A model generated the notes under the pieces. The model saw nothing but the letters and a program-made list of their open reading frames with translations. It made no database searches and was not told the DNA's origin. From Desulfobacterales bacterium (GTDB lineage Bacteria > Desulfobacterota > Desulfobacteria > Desulfobacterales > UBA2174_A), in the NCBI GenBank assembly GCA_025454075.1, contig JALOPD010000077.1, forward strand, positions 1-13,931: a stretch of 13,931 nt of DNA. The letters are read 5' to 3'. This document shows positions 5,235-11,975 of the stretch, piece after piece. The stretch's first letter is position 1. Each line of letters opens with the position of its first letter. A program made the position numbers and the translations under genes.

Positions 5235-7100
5235 ATGGCCAACGGATTCATGGGAAAACTGTTGGACGTCGACCTGGCCGGCGGCCGCATGACGGAAGAG
5301 CCGTTGGATGCCGCCATCTGCCGCGACTACGTCGGCGGCTACGGACTCGGGGCGCGGCTGCTCTACGACCGCATCCCCAAGGGCGCCGACCCCCTGGGCC
5401 CGCAGAATGTGCTCGGCCTGCTGACCGGGCCCCTCACCGGCACGCCCGCCATCATCGGCTCGCGCTTCGTCGCGGTCGCCAAGTCCCCCAAAACCGGCGG
5501 CTGGGGCGACGCCAACTGCGGGGGGCACTTCGGGCCGCACCTCAAGTTCGCCGGGTTCGACGGCGTTCTCTTCAGCGGGATTTCCGCCAAACCGGTCTAC
5601 CTCTTCGTCGACGAGGGCCGGACGCAGCTGCTGGATGCCGCCGACCTGTGGGGCCTGGGGGTGACGGCCCTGGAGGACCTTCTCGTGAAGCGGCACGGGA
5701 AGGGCATCCAGGTCTGCTCCATCGGGCCGGCCGGCGAAAAACTGTCGCTCAGCGCCTGCATCATGAACGACAAGGAGCGTGCGGCCGGCCGCTCGGGGCT
5801 GGGAGCGGTGATGGGCGCAAAGAGGCTCAAGTGCGTGGTCGTCAGGGGCAAGGCGGCGGTCCCCGTTCACGACGCCCAAAAGATGAAAGAGCTGCGCAAG
5901 ACGTACCTCAAGCAGGCCACGGGCGCCTTCGAGGTGTTCAGAAAGTACGGGACGGCGGGCGTCACGCACGACGCCATCCTGAGCGGGGACGGCCCGGTCA
6001 GGAACTGGGGCGGCGCCGGGACCACCGACTTCCCGTCGCCGCGCGGACGCCGGATCAGCGACGACGCCGTCGTCGGCCTGGAGGGGTACCGGGCCTACGG
6101 CTGCTGGCACTGCCCGATCGCCTGCGGCGGCAGGGTGGCCCAGAAGGGCGGTCGGTTCCCGCTCGAACTCAACGGCGGCGTCGGCCACAAGCCGGAATAC
6201 GAGACCCTCGCCATGTTCGGCTCGAACCTCCTGAACGACGACCTTGCCTCCATCGTCAAGGTGAACGAGATCTGCAACGACCTCGGCATGGACACCATCA
6301 CCGTCGGCGCCACCATCGCCTACGCCGTCGAGTGCTGTGAAAACGGCCTGATCCCCCGCCGGCAGACCGACGGCCTGGATCTGAGATGGGGCAACGCCGA
6401 GGCCATCGTCGCCCTCACCGAAAAAATCGGCCGGCGCGAGGGGTTCGGCGACGTACTGGCGGACGGGGTCCGGGCGGCCTGGCAGAAACTGGGCCGGGTC
6501 GGCACCGACTACGCCGTGCACATCCAGGGCGAGGAGATCCCGGCCCACGACCCCAAGTTCACGCCGGGCCTCGCCTCGACCTACTGGCTCACGGCCACCC
6601 CGGGGCGCCACACCCAGGGCGGCGAGCTGGTCGCCGGGCCGGGAGTGCCGGTCCCCGCGACGGACAAATACGCCTATTCCGGCCAGGCCGAGGGCCACCA
6701 CACCCTCGTGGCGGCCGTGGAGGTGGTCAACGCGGCCGGGCTGTGCCTCTTCGGCTACCTCAGCTACCCGTTCCAGGCCGTGCTGGACCAGCTCTCCGCC
6801 GCCACCGGCGAGGCCTGGGACATGCAGCGGGTCGTCACGGCCGGCACCCGCATCTACACCATGCGGCACGCCTTCAATCTGCGCGAGGGCATCAACCCGC
6901 TCGACCGCAACATGCCCGGCCGCATCGTCGGCGAGCCGCCGCTGAGGGAGGGCAACGTCAAGGAGATCACCGTCGACTACCGCACCCTGGCGCGCGAGTT
7001 CCTGGAGCGGCTCGGCTGGGATCCCCTCACCACGGTCCCGAGTGAAAAAAGCCTGAACGCGCTTGGAATGCAGTTCCTTGTCGCCGAGAGGAGCAAATAA
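5235..7100 (+). CDS. aor: Tungsten-containing aldehyde:ferredoxin oxidoreductase (AOR family)
   Basis: AOR-family enzymes oxidise aldehydes to carboxylates, or run in reverse, with ferredoxin as partner. They use a tungsto-bis-pterin and one [4Fe-4S] cluster in the cytoplasm of anaerobes. The 621-aa protein has the N-terminal Y-V-G-G-Y-G-L-G-A-R and the pterin-binding G-W-G-D-A-N-C-G-G-H-F-G-P region. The cluster ligands are C290, C293 and C297 (C-W-H-C-P-I-A-C) plus C504 (G-L-C-L-F), nearly the numbering of the Pyrococcus furiosus enzyme. L-G-M-D-T-I-T-V-G and A-H-D-P-K (H438) are further family landmarks. The ATG at 5235 has AAGGAGG at 5224-5230. The MoaD-like gene upstream suits cofactor assembly. 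Substrate is not predictable; related AOR-family proteins serve other aldehydes or BamB complexes, but no Bam partners are present. Confidence 0.93.
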   Translation: MANGFMGKLLDVDLAGGRMTEEPLDAAICRDYVGGYGLGARLLYDRIPKGADPLGPQNVLGLLTGPLTGTPAIIGSRFVAVAKSPKTGGWGDANCGGHFGPHLKFAGFDGVLFSGISAKPVYLFVDEGRTQLLDAADLWGLGVTALEDLLVKRHGKGIQVCSIGPAGEKLSLSACIMNDKERAAGRSGLGAVMGAKRLKCVVVRGKAAVPVHDAQKMKELRKTYLKQATGAFEVFRKYGTAGVTHDAILSGDGPVRNWGGAGTTDFPSPRGRRISDDAVVGLEGYRAYGCWHCPIACGGRVAQKGGRFPLELNGGVGHKPEYETLAMFGSNLLNDDLASIVKVNEICNDLGMDTITVGATIAYAVECCENGLIPRRQTDGLDLRWGNAEAIVALTEKIGRREGFGDVLADGVRAAWQKLGRVGTDYAVHIQGEEIPAHDPKFTPGLASTYWLTATPGRHTQGGELVAGPGVPVPATDKYAYSGQAEGHHTLVAAVEVVNAAGLCLFGYLSYPFQAVLDQLSAATGEAWDMQRVVTAGTRIYTMRHAFNLREGINPLDRNMPGRIVGEPPLREGNVKEITVDYRTLAREFLERLGWDPLTTVPSEKSLNALGMQFLVAERSK

Positions 7101-7186
7101 AAACGGCACAGGGCGCACAGTGACGGAGGGTGATACGCCTTAGAGCAATCGTCAGAATAGAGTTCCGATTGCGGTCGGGATGTGGA

Positions 7187-7240
7187 TGTGGGAGCGGCAT
7201 CTTGCCGCGAACAGGGTCGAGGCGGGACGCCTCTCCCACA
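7187..7240. repeat. REP-like palindromic element, copy C
   Basis: The left arm (7187-7210) reads TGTGGGAGCGGCATCTTGCC then GCGA, the exact reverse complement of the right arm of copy B. The right arm (7217-7240) is more diverged but ends CTCTCCCACA. The spacer between the arms is only six bases, shorter than in copies A (31) and B (20). Confidence 0.85.
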
Positions 7241-7358
7241 CATTGGGCTGTTTGCCCGGATTTATGTAGTCCCGCCCAAACGAAAAATATTTCTGACAGT
7301 CGCTCTGGAACGCCCCACACCGAGAGCTCGGCGCCGCGCACCAAACACCGTCCTTATA

Positions 7359-7386
7359 TTGACATCGCTCCGGAACGGCTTACCGT
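7359..7386 (+). promoter_or_regulatory. Possible sigma70 promoter for the 96-aa gene
   Basis: A perfect -35 hexamer TTGACA (7359-7364) is followed after 16 bases by TACCGT (7381-7386), which matches the -10 consensus at only three of six positions. It lies about 60 bases before the ATG at 7445. Spacing is plausible but the -10 is weak. Confidence 0.35.
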
Positions 7387-7444
7387 AGATCAGGCACCGG
7401 AACGGGTGCTTCCTGAAACACAACCCAACCGAAGGAGCGATTCC

Positions 7445-7735
7445 ATGGCGCATAGCGATAAGAACCGGCTCACATTCTATTTTCCAAACGCCCGGGTCTT
7501 GAGCAGCGGCGACATCGCCGCCCTGCCGGACGAAAAAAAGAAATCGGCCGAGGCGGCCGGAAAGGGCGGAATCTGGCTGGAGGTCCACTGCCCGGACGGT
7601 TCCTGTGTCGGCAAGGACGGCAAGGTCACCCTGCAGGCGGCCGGAATTGGAAGCAAAACGGGAAAAGGCCTCTGGCTCAACGTGTTCTGCCCCGAGGACA
7701 GCTGTCTATGGAAAGGCGGGACCGACCTGGCCTGA
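7445..7735 (+). CDS. Hypothetical 96-aa protein with duplicated W-L-x-V-x-C-P-x-x-S-C motif
   Basis: The ATG at 7445 follows AAGGAG (7432-7437) at good spacing, and the gene ends 28 bases before a strong terminator. The protein is soluble and small. After a 40-residue lysine- and alanine-rich N-terminal part it carries two copies of one unit 33 residues apart: G-I-W-L-E-V-H-C-P-D-G-S-C (42-54) and G-L-W-L-N-V-F-C-P-E-D-S-C (75-87). The four cysteines in two C-x4-C pairs could bind a metal ion or form disulfides, but no known zinc-ribbon family is recognised. There is no signal peptide. It follows aor by 344 bases with its own possible promoter, so a link to the tungstoenzyme is only suggested by position. 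Confidence 0.75.
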   Translation: MAHSDKNRLTFYFPNARVLSSGDIAALPDEKKKSAEAAGKGGIWLEVHCPDGSCVGKDGKVTLQAAGIGSKTGKGLWLNVFCPEDSCLWKGGTDLA

Positions 7736-7762
7736 AACCTTCAAAGAGGAACGCCCTGAATT

Positions 7763-7792
7763 AAACCCGGCCGGAAAAGCCGGGTTTTTTTT
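7763..7792 (+). terminator. Strong intrinsic terminator between convergent genes
   Basis: AAACCCGGC (7763-7771) pairs perfectly with GCCGGGTTT (7779-7787) around a seven-base loop, followed by an eight-T run (7785-7792). It ends the 96-aa gene. Read on the minus strand the same stem is followed by TTTAATT, so it may also stop the response-regulator transcript, whose stop codon begins right at the T-run. Confidence 0.9.
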
Positions 7793-9183
7793 CAGCTTCG
7801 ATATTCATCCGCGCGGATCCCGTAGCGGCGGATGATCTGCTGCAGCGCCTGGCGCTCGAGACCGCACCTGCGGGCGGCCTGGGACACATTGCCCTTGCAC
7901 TCCGCCAGAAGCCGGCCGATGAACCGGGCGTTGAACCGCTGCAGGCTTTGCTGCTTGGCGTCCTTGTAGGATCGGCCATCGAAATCGGCGGCCGGCAGCC
8001 CGTGCGAAACAGCGGACAGGTCCTCCCCGACGTCCACGGGTCGTATCTCGCTGCCGGTCGAAAACGAGATCCCGCGCATGATGAGGTTTTCGAGTTCGCG
8101 CACGTTGCCGGCCCAGTGCAACCCCATGAAAACCTGCATGAGCTCGGGCGAGATGCGCTTGGCGGGCCGGCCCATGTGCGCGCATTGCTTTTCGAGCAGG
8201 TGGTTGGCGATCAGCGGGATGTCCTCGCGGTGCTCCCGGAGGCTCGGCAGACGGATGGGCAGGACGTTCAGCCGGTAGAAGAAATCCTCGCGAAACTCCC
8301 CTTTTCTTATTTTCGCCTCCAGGTCCTGGTTGGTGGAGGCGATGATCCTTACATCCACGGTGATGGAGCGCGTATCCCCCAGGGGTTTGATCTCCTTCTC
8401 CTGCAGCACCCGCAGGAGCTTGGTCTGGATCGTGGGGCTGATGTCGCCGATTTCGTCGAGAAAAATGCTCCCGGCCTGCGCTTCCTGGAAAAGGCCGATG
8501 CGGTTTTCGGTCGCGTGCGTGAAGGCCCCCTTGCGGTAGCCGAACAGCTCGCTCTCCAGGATATTCTCCGGCACGGTCGGGCAGTTGACGGCCACGAATG
8601 GGCCCCTACTGCGTGGACTCAGGGCATGGATGGCGCGGGCGGAGAGGTCCTTGCCGGTGCCCGACTCCCCGGTGATCAGAACCGTCAGCTCGGTCTTGGC
8701 CGCCATCTGGATGGTTTCGTACAGCCGCTGCATGACCGCGCTCTTGCCCACCAGGTTCTCGAACACGGCCAACGGCGAGCAGGCCAGCTGGAGGCGCTGG
8801 TTCTCCTTGAGCAGAGTGCTCCGCTCCAGGGCCTTTTCGAGCCGCAGCAGCAAAGCGTCGTACTCGAAGGGCTTGGTGATGAAATCGTAGGCGCCGCTTT
8901 TCATCGCCGCCACCGCGGTGTCGACCTGCCCGAAGGCCGTCATCATCACCACGGTCTGCTCGGGATTTTTGCGCTTGATGATCTCCAGCAACTCCAGGCC
9001 GTCCATGCCCGGCATCTTGATGTCGGCGAGGACCAGGTCGAACGCTTCCCCGGACAGCCGCTTCAGCGCCGCCTCGCCCGAGGAGGCCGTCTCCACCCGG
9101 CAGTTCAAGTCGGGCTCGAGGCTGCGCTTGAGCAGATCGAGCATGTCCTGTTCGTCGTCGACGATTAAAATCGAGCGCTTCAT
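7792..9183 (-). CDS. NtrC-family sigma54-dependent response regulator
   Basis: This 463-aa cytoplasmic transcription activator has three parts. The receiver domain (1-120) has D9, D10, phospho-acceptor D54 (A-D-I-K-M-P-G-M-D-G), T82 and K104. The AAA+ sigma54-activation domain (about 143-370) has Walker A G-E-S-G-T-G-K (172-178), Walker B F-L-D-E (241-244) and the arginine-finger region F-R-E-D-F-F-Y-R-L-N-V. The C-terminal part is a Fis-type helix-turn-helix (G-N-V-S-Q-A-A-R-R-C-G-L). The sigma54-contacting loop reads G-A-F-T-H-A (219-224) instead of the usual G-A-F-T-G-A. It is the last gene of a three-gene operon and its ATG overlaps the kinase stop (ATGA, 9180-9183), so the pair is surely a cognate two-component system. 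Likely targets are the sigma54-type promoters at 13365-13380 and 13770-13785. Confidence 0.95.
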   Translation of the reverse strand: MKRSILIVDDEQDMLDLLKRSLEPDLNCRVETASSGEAALKRLSGEAFDLVLADIKMPGMDGLELLEIIKRKNPEQTVVMMTAFGQVDTAVAAMKSGAYDFITKPFEYDALLLRLEKALERSTLLKENQRLQLACSPLAVFENLVGKSAVMQRLYETIQMAAKTELTVLITGESGTGKDLSARAIHALSPRSRGPFVAVNCPTVPENILESELFGYRKGAFTHATENRIGLFQEAQAGSIFLDEIGDISPTIQTKLLRVLQEKEIKPLGDTRSITVDVRIIASTNQDLEAKIRKGEFREDFFYRLNVLPIRLPSLREHREDIPLIANHLLEKQCAHMGRPAKRISPELMQVFMGLHWAGNVRELENLIMRGISFSTGSEIRPVDVGEDLSAVSHGLPAADFDGRSYKDAKQQSLQRFNARFIGRLLAECKGNVSQAARRCGLERQALQQIIRRYGIRADEYRS

Positions 9184-10697
9184 CCGCTGCCACCCGAATC
9201 CGATTCGAGCACCGGCAGCAAGACGGTAAAGGTCGCGCCCTCACCCGGCCGGCTCTCCACCTGGATCTCGCCGCCGTGCTTTTTGACGATGCCGTAGCTC
9301 ACCGAAAGGCCCAGGCCGGTGCCCTCGCCGGTGGGCTTGGTGGTGAAGAAGGGGTCGAATAGGTGCTGCAGGTGCTGGGCCTCGATCCCGTACCCGTTGT
9401 CCGTCACCCGGATGGCCGCCTGCCGGGACTCGGGGGAGTAGGCCGTGGCCACGCGAATCTCCCCCGCATCGCCGACGGCATGCCGGGCGTTCATCAGCAG
9501 GTTGATCAGCACCTGCTTGATCTTCTTCTCGTCCAGCACCATGGTCGGTATCCGCCGGTCGTAGTCGGTCCGAAAGTCGATGCGGTTCGTTCCGGAGTGC
9601 TGGCGGATGAACCCCAAGACGTCATCGATGGTTTTGTGGATGTCGACTTTCTCTTTCTTGGGCTCCGAGCGCCGGGCGAAGTTCAGCAGGTCTTCGACGA
9701 TCGCCTTGCAGTGCCGCACGTGCTTTTCGATGGTCTTGAGGTCGCGGCGCCGGTCCGATTCGCCGGGCTCGCTGCGCAGCATCAGCTGAGTGTAGCCGAG
9801 GATGACCCCCAGCGGGTTGTTGATTTCGTGGGCGATGCCCGACGAGAGCTGGCCGATGGAGGCCAGCCGGTCGGCCTGGGCCATCTGCTCGCGGGCCATG
9901 TGGCGCCGTTCGATGTCCCTGACCTGGAAGTGGATGGTGGGCTCCTTTTCGGGCGGCTCGACGACCAGGCTGGCGCTGACCAGCGACCGCATGGCCGACC
10001 CGTCCAGGCGCCGCAGCGTGATTTCCGAGTTCGCCACGAACCCGTCCCGCTCGATGGCCGCCTTCAGCTGTCGCCAGTCGTCCTCGTGCTCGAAAAAAAC
10101 CTGGAACCGCTCGCCCTTCGGGGTTGCGCCCGGCTCGCCGAACCCGAGTTCCCGGCAGCCGGCGGGGTTGATGTCCACGATGCGGCCCTGGGAGTCCACC
10201 ACCAGGATCATGTCCCGCGAGACTTCGAAGATCCGCCGGTACTGCCGTTCCGAAACGGCGAGCGACCGCGACCGCTCGGTCACGATCTGTTCCAGGTTTT
10301 GGTTCAGGTTCAGAAGTTCCGTGTGGGCTCGCCTCAGGGCTACCTTGTCGGCCGTGATCTGCTCGTAGATCTTCCAGACCCGCTCGAAAAACAGGGTCAC
10401 GGAAGCAAGAAAGACGAACATGAAGGTGTTGATCGCCCCGCTGAAGGGACGGATCTCGGCCCACATCTCCTTTTGGCCCGAAAGAACAAGGGCTTGCTTT
10501 AAAATGTGGCCGGCCGAACGCGAGACGGCGAACCCCGCCAAACCGATGCACAGCCAGAAAAGGTACGTCCAGATGACGTTTTGCGGGTCGACCCCTTGCA
10601 GGCGCCGGGCCAGCCCGATGCAGAGAAAAGACAGGACGATCATCAGCATCGAGCCGCCGACATCGACAATAAGGATGGGCCAGAAGGAGGCGATCAT
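9180..10697 (-). CDS. Membrane-bound PAS-domain sensor histidine kinase
   Basis: This 505-aa kinase has three predicted membrane helices (about 7-29, 42-58, 88-105) with a conserved-looking S-R-S-A-G-H-I-L-K-Q between the second and third. A coiled-coil linker (about 107-150), one PAS domain (about 150-265), a HisKA dimerisation domain with phospho-acceptor H290 (S-G-I-A-H-E-I-N-N-P-L) and an ATPase domain follow. The ATPase has an N box (N403), G1 D-N-G-Y-G-I (433-438), F box and G2 G-T-G-L-G-L (459-464). The start at 10697 was chosen because this ATG overlaps the stop of the preceding gene (ATGA) and begins the first membrane helix. The open frame continues upstream only because it overlaps that gene. 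It should phosphorylate D54 of the adjacent regulator. The signal is unknown. Confidence 0.93.
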   Translation of the reverse strand: MIASFWPILIVDVGGSMLMIVLSFLCIGLARRLQGVDPQNVIWTYLFWLCIGLAGFAVSRSAGHILKQALVLSGQKEMWAEIRPFSGAINTFMFVFLASVTLFFERVWKIYEQITADKVALRRAHTELLNLNQNLEQIVTERSRSLAVSERQYRRIFEVSRDMILVVDSQGRIVDINPAGCRELGFGEPGATPKGERFQVFFEHEDDWRQLKAAIERDGFVANSEITLRRLDGSAMRSLVSASLVVEPPEKEPTIHFQVRDIERRHMAREQMAQADRLASIGQLSSGIAHEINNPLGVILGYTQLMLRSEPGESDRRRDLKTIEKHVRHCKAIVEDLLNFARRSEPKKEKVDIHKTIDDVLGFIRQHSGTNRIDFRTDYDRRIPTMVLDEKKIKQVLINLLMNARHAVGDAGEIRVATAYSPESRQAAIRVTDNGYGIEAQHLQHLFDPFFTTKPTGEGTGLGLSVSYGIVKKHGGEIQVESRPGEGATFTVLLPVLESDSGGSG

Positions 10698-11191
10698 GGG
10701 GGCCCCGCCCCTGCGCGCCGCTGTCCGGCATCCCTCAGCAGCCGCCTCAGCCCGGCATAGAGAAACAGCATGGCCGGGACGGACAACACGTGGTCCAGCT
10801 TGGCCATGTAGTAGAGCCAGGCCAGCGAAGTGAGATGGTCGTCCACCTCGATTTTGATTTGGCCCGGCGCCGCCATGGCTGTGTCCAGGACCCCGGACTG
10901 CTCGTCCAGGAAGTGGGCCGTAAACGCGTCGATGTTCCACAGAATGAAAAACAGCGCCGCGTATTGGATCCAGCGCCAGCCGGGCTCCCGCACCAGCCGC
11001 CGCTGACGCAGCCAGAAGATCAGGAGCCCCATCGACGCGGCAAAGAAAACATGCGCGCCCTGGTGGGAATAGATGCCCTCCGGCGCCCCGTGCTCCTGCA
11101 CGGCCGGCACGGACCCCGGCAGCAGCAAGCCGGCAAGGAGTGCCAGCGCGACGATTCGCAGCACCCGGATGTTGATAAGTTTCCCTACCAT
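10694..11191 (-). CDS. Small histidine-containing membrane protein, putative sensory partner of the kinase
   Basis: This 165-aa protein starts with a signal-peptide-like or membrane segment (L-R-I-V-A-L-A-L-L-A-G-L-L-L-P-G-S-V-P-A, 11-30). About three or four hydrophobic segments follow (44-62, 74-92, 121-149). Six histidines lie outside or at the ends of helices: H34, H43 and H47 (Y-S-H-Q-G-A-H-V), H93, H119 and H134 (K-L-D-H-V-L). Their placement would suit heme, metal or quinone binding, but no known domain is recognised. It is the first gene of the signalling operon and overlaps the kinase gene by four bases, so equimolar production and a sensory or accessory role with the kinase are likely. 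The ribosome binding site is weak (GTGGGAAA). Membrane location is clear and the function is inference. Confidence 0.75.
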   Translation of the reverse strand: MVGKLINIRVLRIVALALLAGLLLPGSVPAVQEHGAPEGIYSHQGAHVFFAASMGLLIFWLRQRRLVREPGWRWIQYAALFFILWNIDAFTAHFLDEQSGVLDTAMAAPGQIKIEVDDHLTSLAWLYYMAKLDHVLSVPAMLFLYAGLRRLLRDAGQRRAGAGPP

Positions 11192-11210
11192 TTTCCCACA
11201 GCAGAAAGCC

Positions 11211-11267
11211 GGTTATTAAAACGGCAAATAAACAGGTGCAACCGCAGCCGTTGTCAGAGCAATAACC
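11211..11267 (-). repeat. Nested inverted repeats in the leader of the signalling operon
   Basis: GGTTATT (11211-11217) pairs with AATAACC (11261-11267), and inside it AACGGC (11220-11225) pairs with GCCGTT (11247-11252). On the minus strand the inner stem is followed by TTTTAAT. It may act as an operator, as a leader hairpin, or as a weak terminator for the upstream exporter transcript. Confidence 0.35.
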
Positions 11268-11273
11268 TCGCCG
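11258..11273 (-). promoter_or_regulatory. Possible sigma54 promoter of the signalling operon
   Basis: Read on the minus strand from 11273, CGGCGAG-N4-TTGCT keeps the required GG-N10-GC spacing. The -12 part TTGCT is perfect and the -24 part matches TGGCACG at four of seven positions. Transcription would begin near 11247, about 55 bases before the ATG at 11191. This would allow the operon to activate itself, but the match is the weakest of the three candidates. Confidence 0.35.
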
Positions 11274-11313
11274 CGCCACCCTCTCGACAACGAAATCGAT
11301 CGGCAATTTCAGG

Positions 11314-11880
11314 TCATTCGGCGGGATGACGGGGGTGCGGTTCCTCCAACGGGGCGGAGTCCTCTTTGCCGTAGGATTGGAGCATCCGGTACTGGCCCTT
11401 GAAATAAGGCAGATGCCGCTTGAGCCGGCCGAACACGATGCGCGCCAGGATGTAGCAGATCAGGAAAACGACGACGTAGTGCGCCCCGGAGGGGTAGAAC
11501 GGGACGGCAATCCCGGTTTCCGCAAAATGCGGCTGCATCCAGTCCAGGGCGAAAAAAATCGGCCACAGGGCGGCGGCGGACAGCCCGAACCTGTTGAAAA
11601 AGACATGGCCGTAGGCGTCGTTGCCCTGCTTGTTGAGCGCCTTGTAGCTTGCCTCGTCGCCCCGCCGCAGGGCCTCCTGGGACAGGTCGCTGTATTTCTT
11701 GAGGTTGCTGTTCAGCTTGTCGAGGTGCTTGCGGTTGACCCTGAACACCAGCGAGATCGTGAACTCCCCGATCACCACCACGACCAGCGACAGAAGAAAG
11801 GTCCCGATGAGGCCGTCCAAGGCGTGGGCGCCGGTCAGGCCATAGAGGGCCAAAAGGTAGGGGTCGAGGTAGTACCACAT
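11314..11880 (-). CDS. Three-helix coiled-coil membrane protein, 188 aa, unknown function
   Basis: The protein has a hydrophobic N-terminal region with a membrane helix (about 24-46). A basic, charged, coiled-coil-like cytoplasmic stretch follows (about 49-90, with S-N-L-K-K-Y-S-D-L-S-Q-E-A-L-R-R-G-D), then N-D-A-Y-G-H-V-F-F-N-R-F-G and a second helix (98-115, ending P-I-F-F-A-L-D-W-M). A third helix (134-151) and a hydrophilic tail ending in a His/Pro-rich segment complete it. One helix, a coiled coil and then a helix pair recalls the Oxa1/YidC-like insertases of the DUF106/EMC3 type. That is a resemblance of architecture, not a demonstrated homology. It lies 95 bases after the exporter gene in the same direction, separated by a hairpin, so the two are likely co-transcribed. 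The start ATG has no good ribosome binding site. Confidence 0.7.
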   Translation of the reverse strand: MWYYLDPYLLALYGLTGAHALDGLIGTFLLSLVVVVIGEFTISLVFRVNRKHLDKLNSNLKKYSDLSQEALRRGDEASYKALNKQGNDAYGHVFFNRFGLSAAALWPIFFALDWMQPHFAETGIAVPFYPSGAHYVVVFLICYILARIVFGRLKRHLPYFKGQYRMLQSYGKEDSAPLEEPHPRHPAE

Positions 11881-11915
11881 TTTCGTGCGGGCGCGTGCCC
11901 ATGCCGAGGCGCGAA

Positions 11916-11946
11916 AAGCCCGGGCCTCGCTGACGGGCCCGGGCTT
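11916..11946 (-). terminator. Hairpin between exporter and coiled-coil protein genes
   Basis: AAGCCCGGGCC (11916-11926) pairs perfectly with GGCCCGGGCTT (11936-11946) around a nine-base loop. On the minus strand the stem is followed by TTTT and then GC-rich sequence, so it should be a partial terminator or an mRNA-stabilising hairpin. It would lower expression of the 188-aa gene relative to the exporter. Confidence 0.6.
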
Positions 11947-11975
11947 CGGTCTTCATTTCAGCAATTCCGTCATAA

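Larger units (their letters stand above)
7101..7444. other. Intergenic region with REP-like element and possible promoter
   Basis: These 344 bases contain REP-like copy C and a promoter-like pair at 7359-7386. A near-repeat, CGCTCTGGAACGCC (7301-7314) and CGCTCCGGAACGGC (7366-7379), differs at two positions and recurs 65 bases apart. A small hairpin, GCACC-GGAACG-GGTGC, follows near 7394-7409. No gene was recognised. Confidence 0.5.

Noticed and set aside
5172..7118. A 648-codon open frame on the minus strand opposite aor
   Set aside because: It mirrors a clear AOR-family gene in GC-rich DNA, has no domains and is low-complexity Val/Gly/Ala/Asp-rich sequence typical of antisense frames.
7948..9168. 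A 406-codon open frame on the plus strand opposite the response regulator
   Set aside because: It is the shadow of a complete receiver-AAA+-Fis protein and shows no recognisable protein features or ribosome binding site.
10698..11306. Extension of the histidine kinase frame upstream of 10697
   Set aside because: This part overlaps the 165-aa gene in another frame and has shadow-like Arg/Gly/Ala composition. The ATGA overlap fixes the kinase start at 10697.
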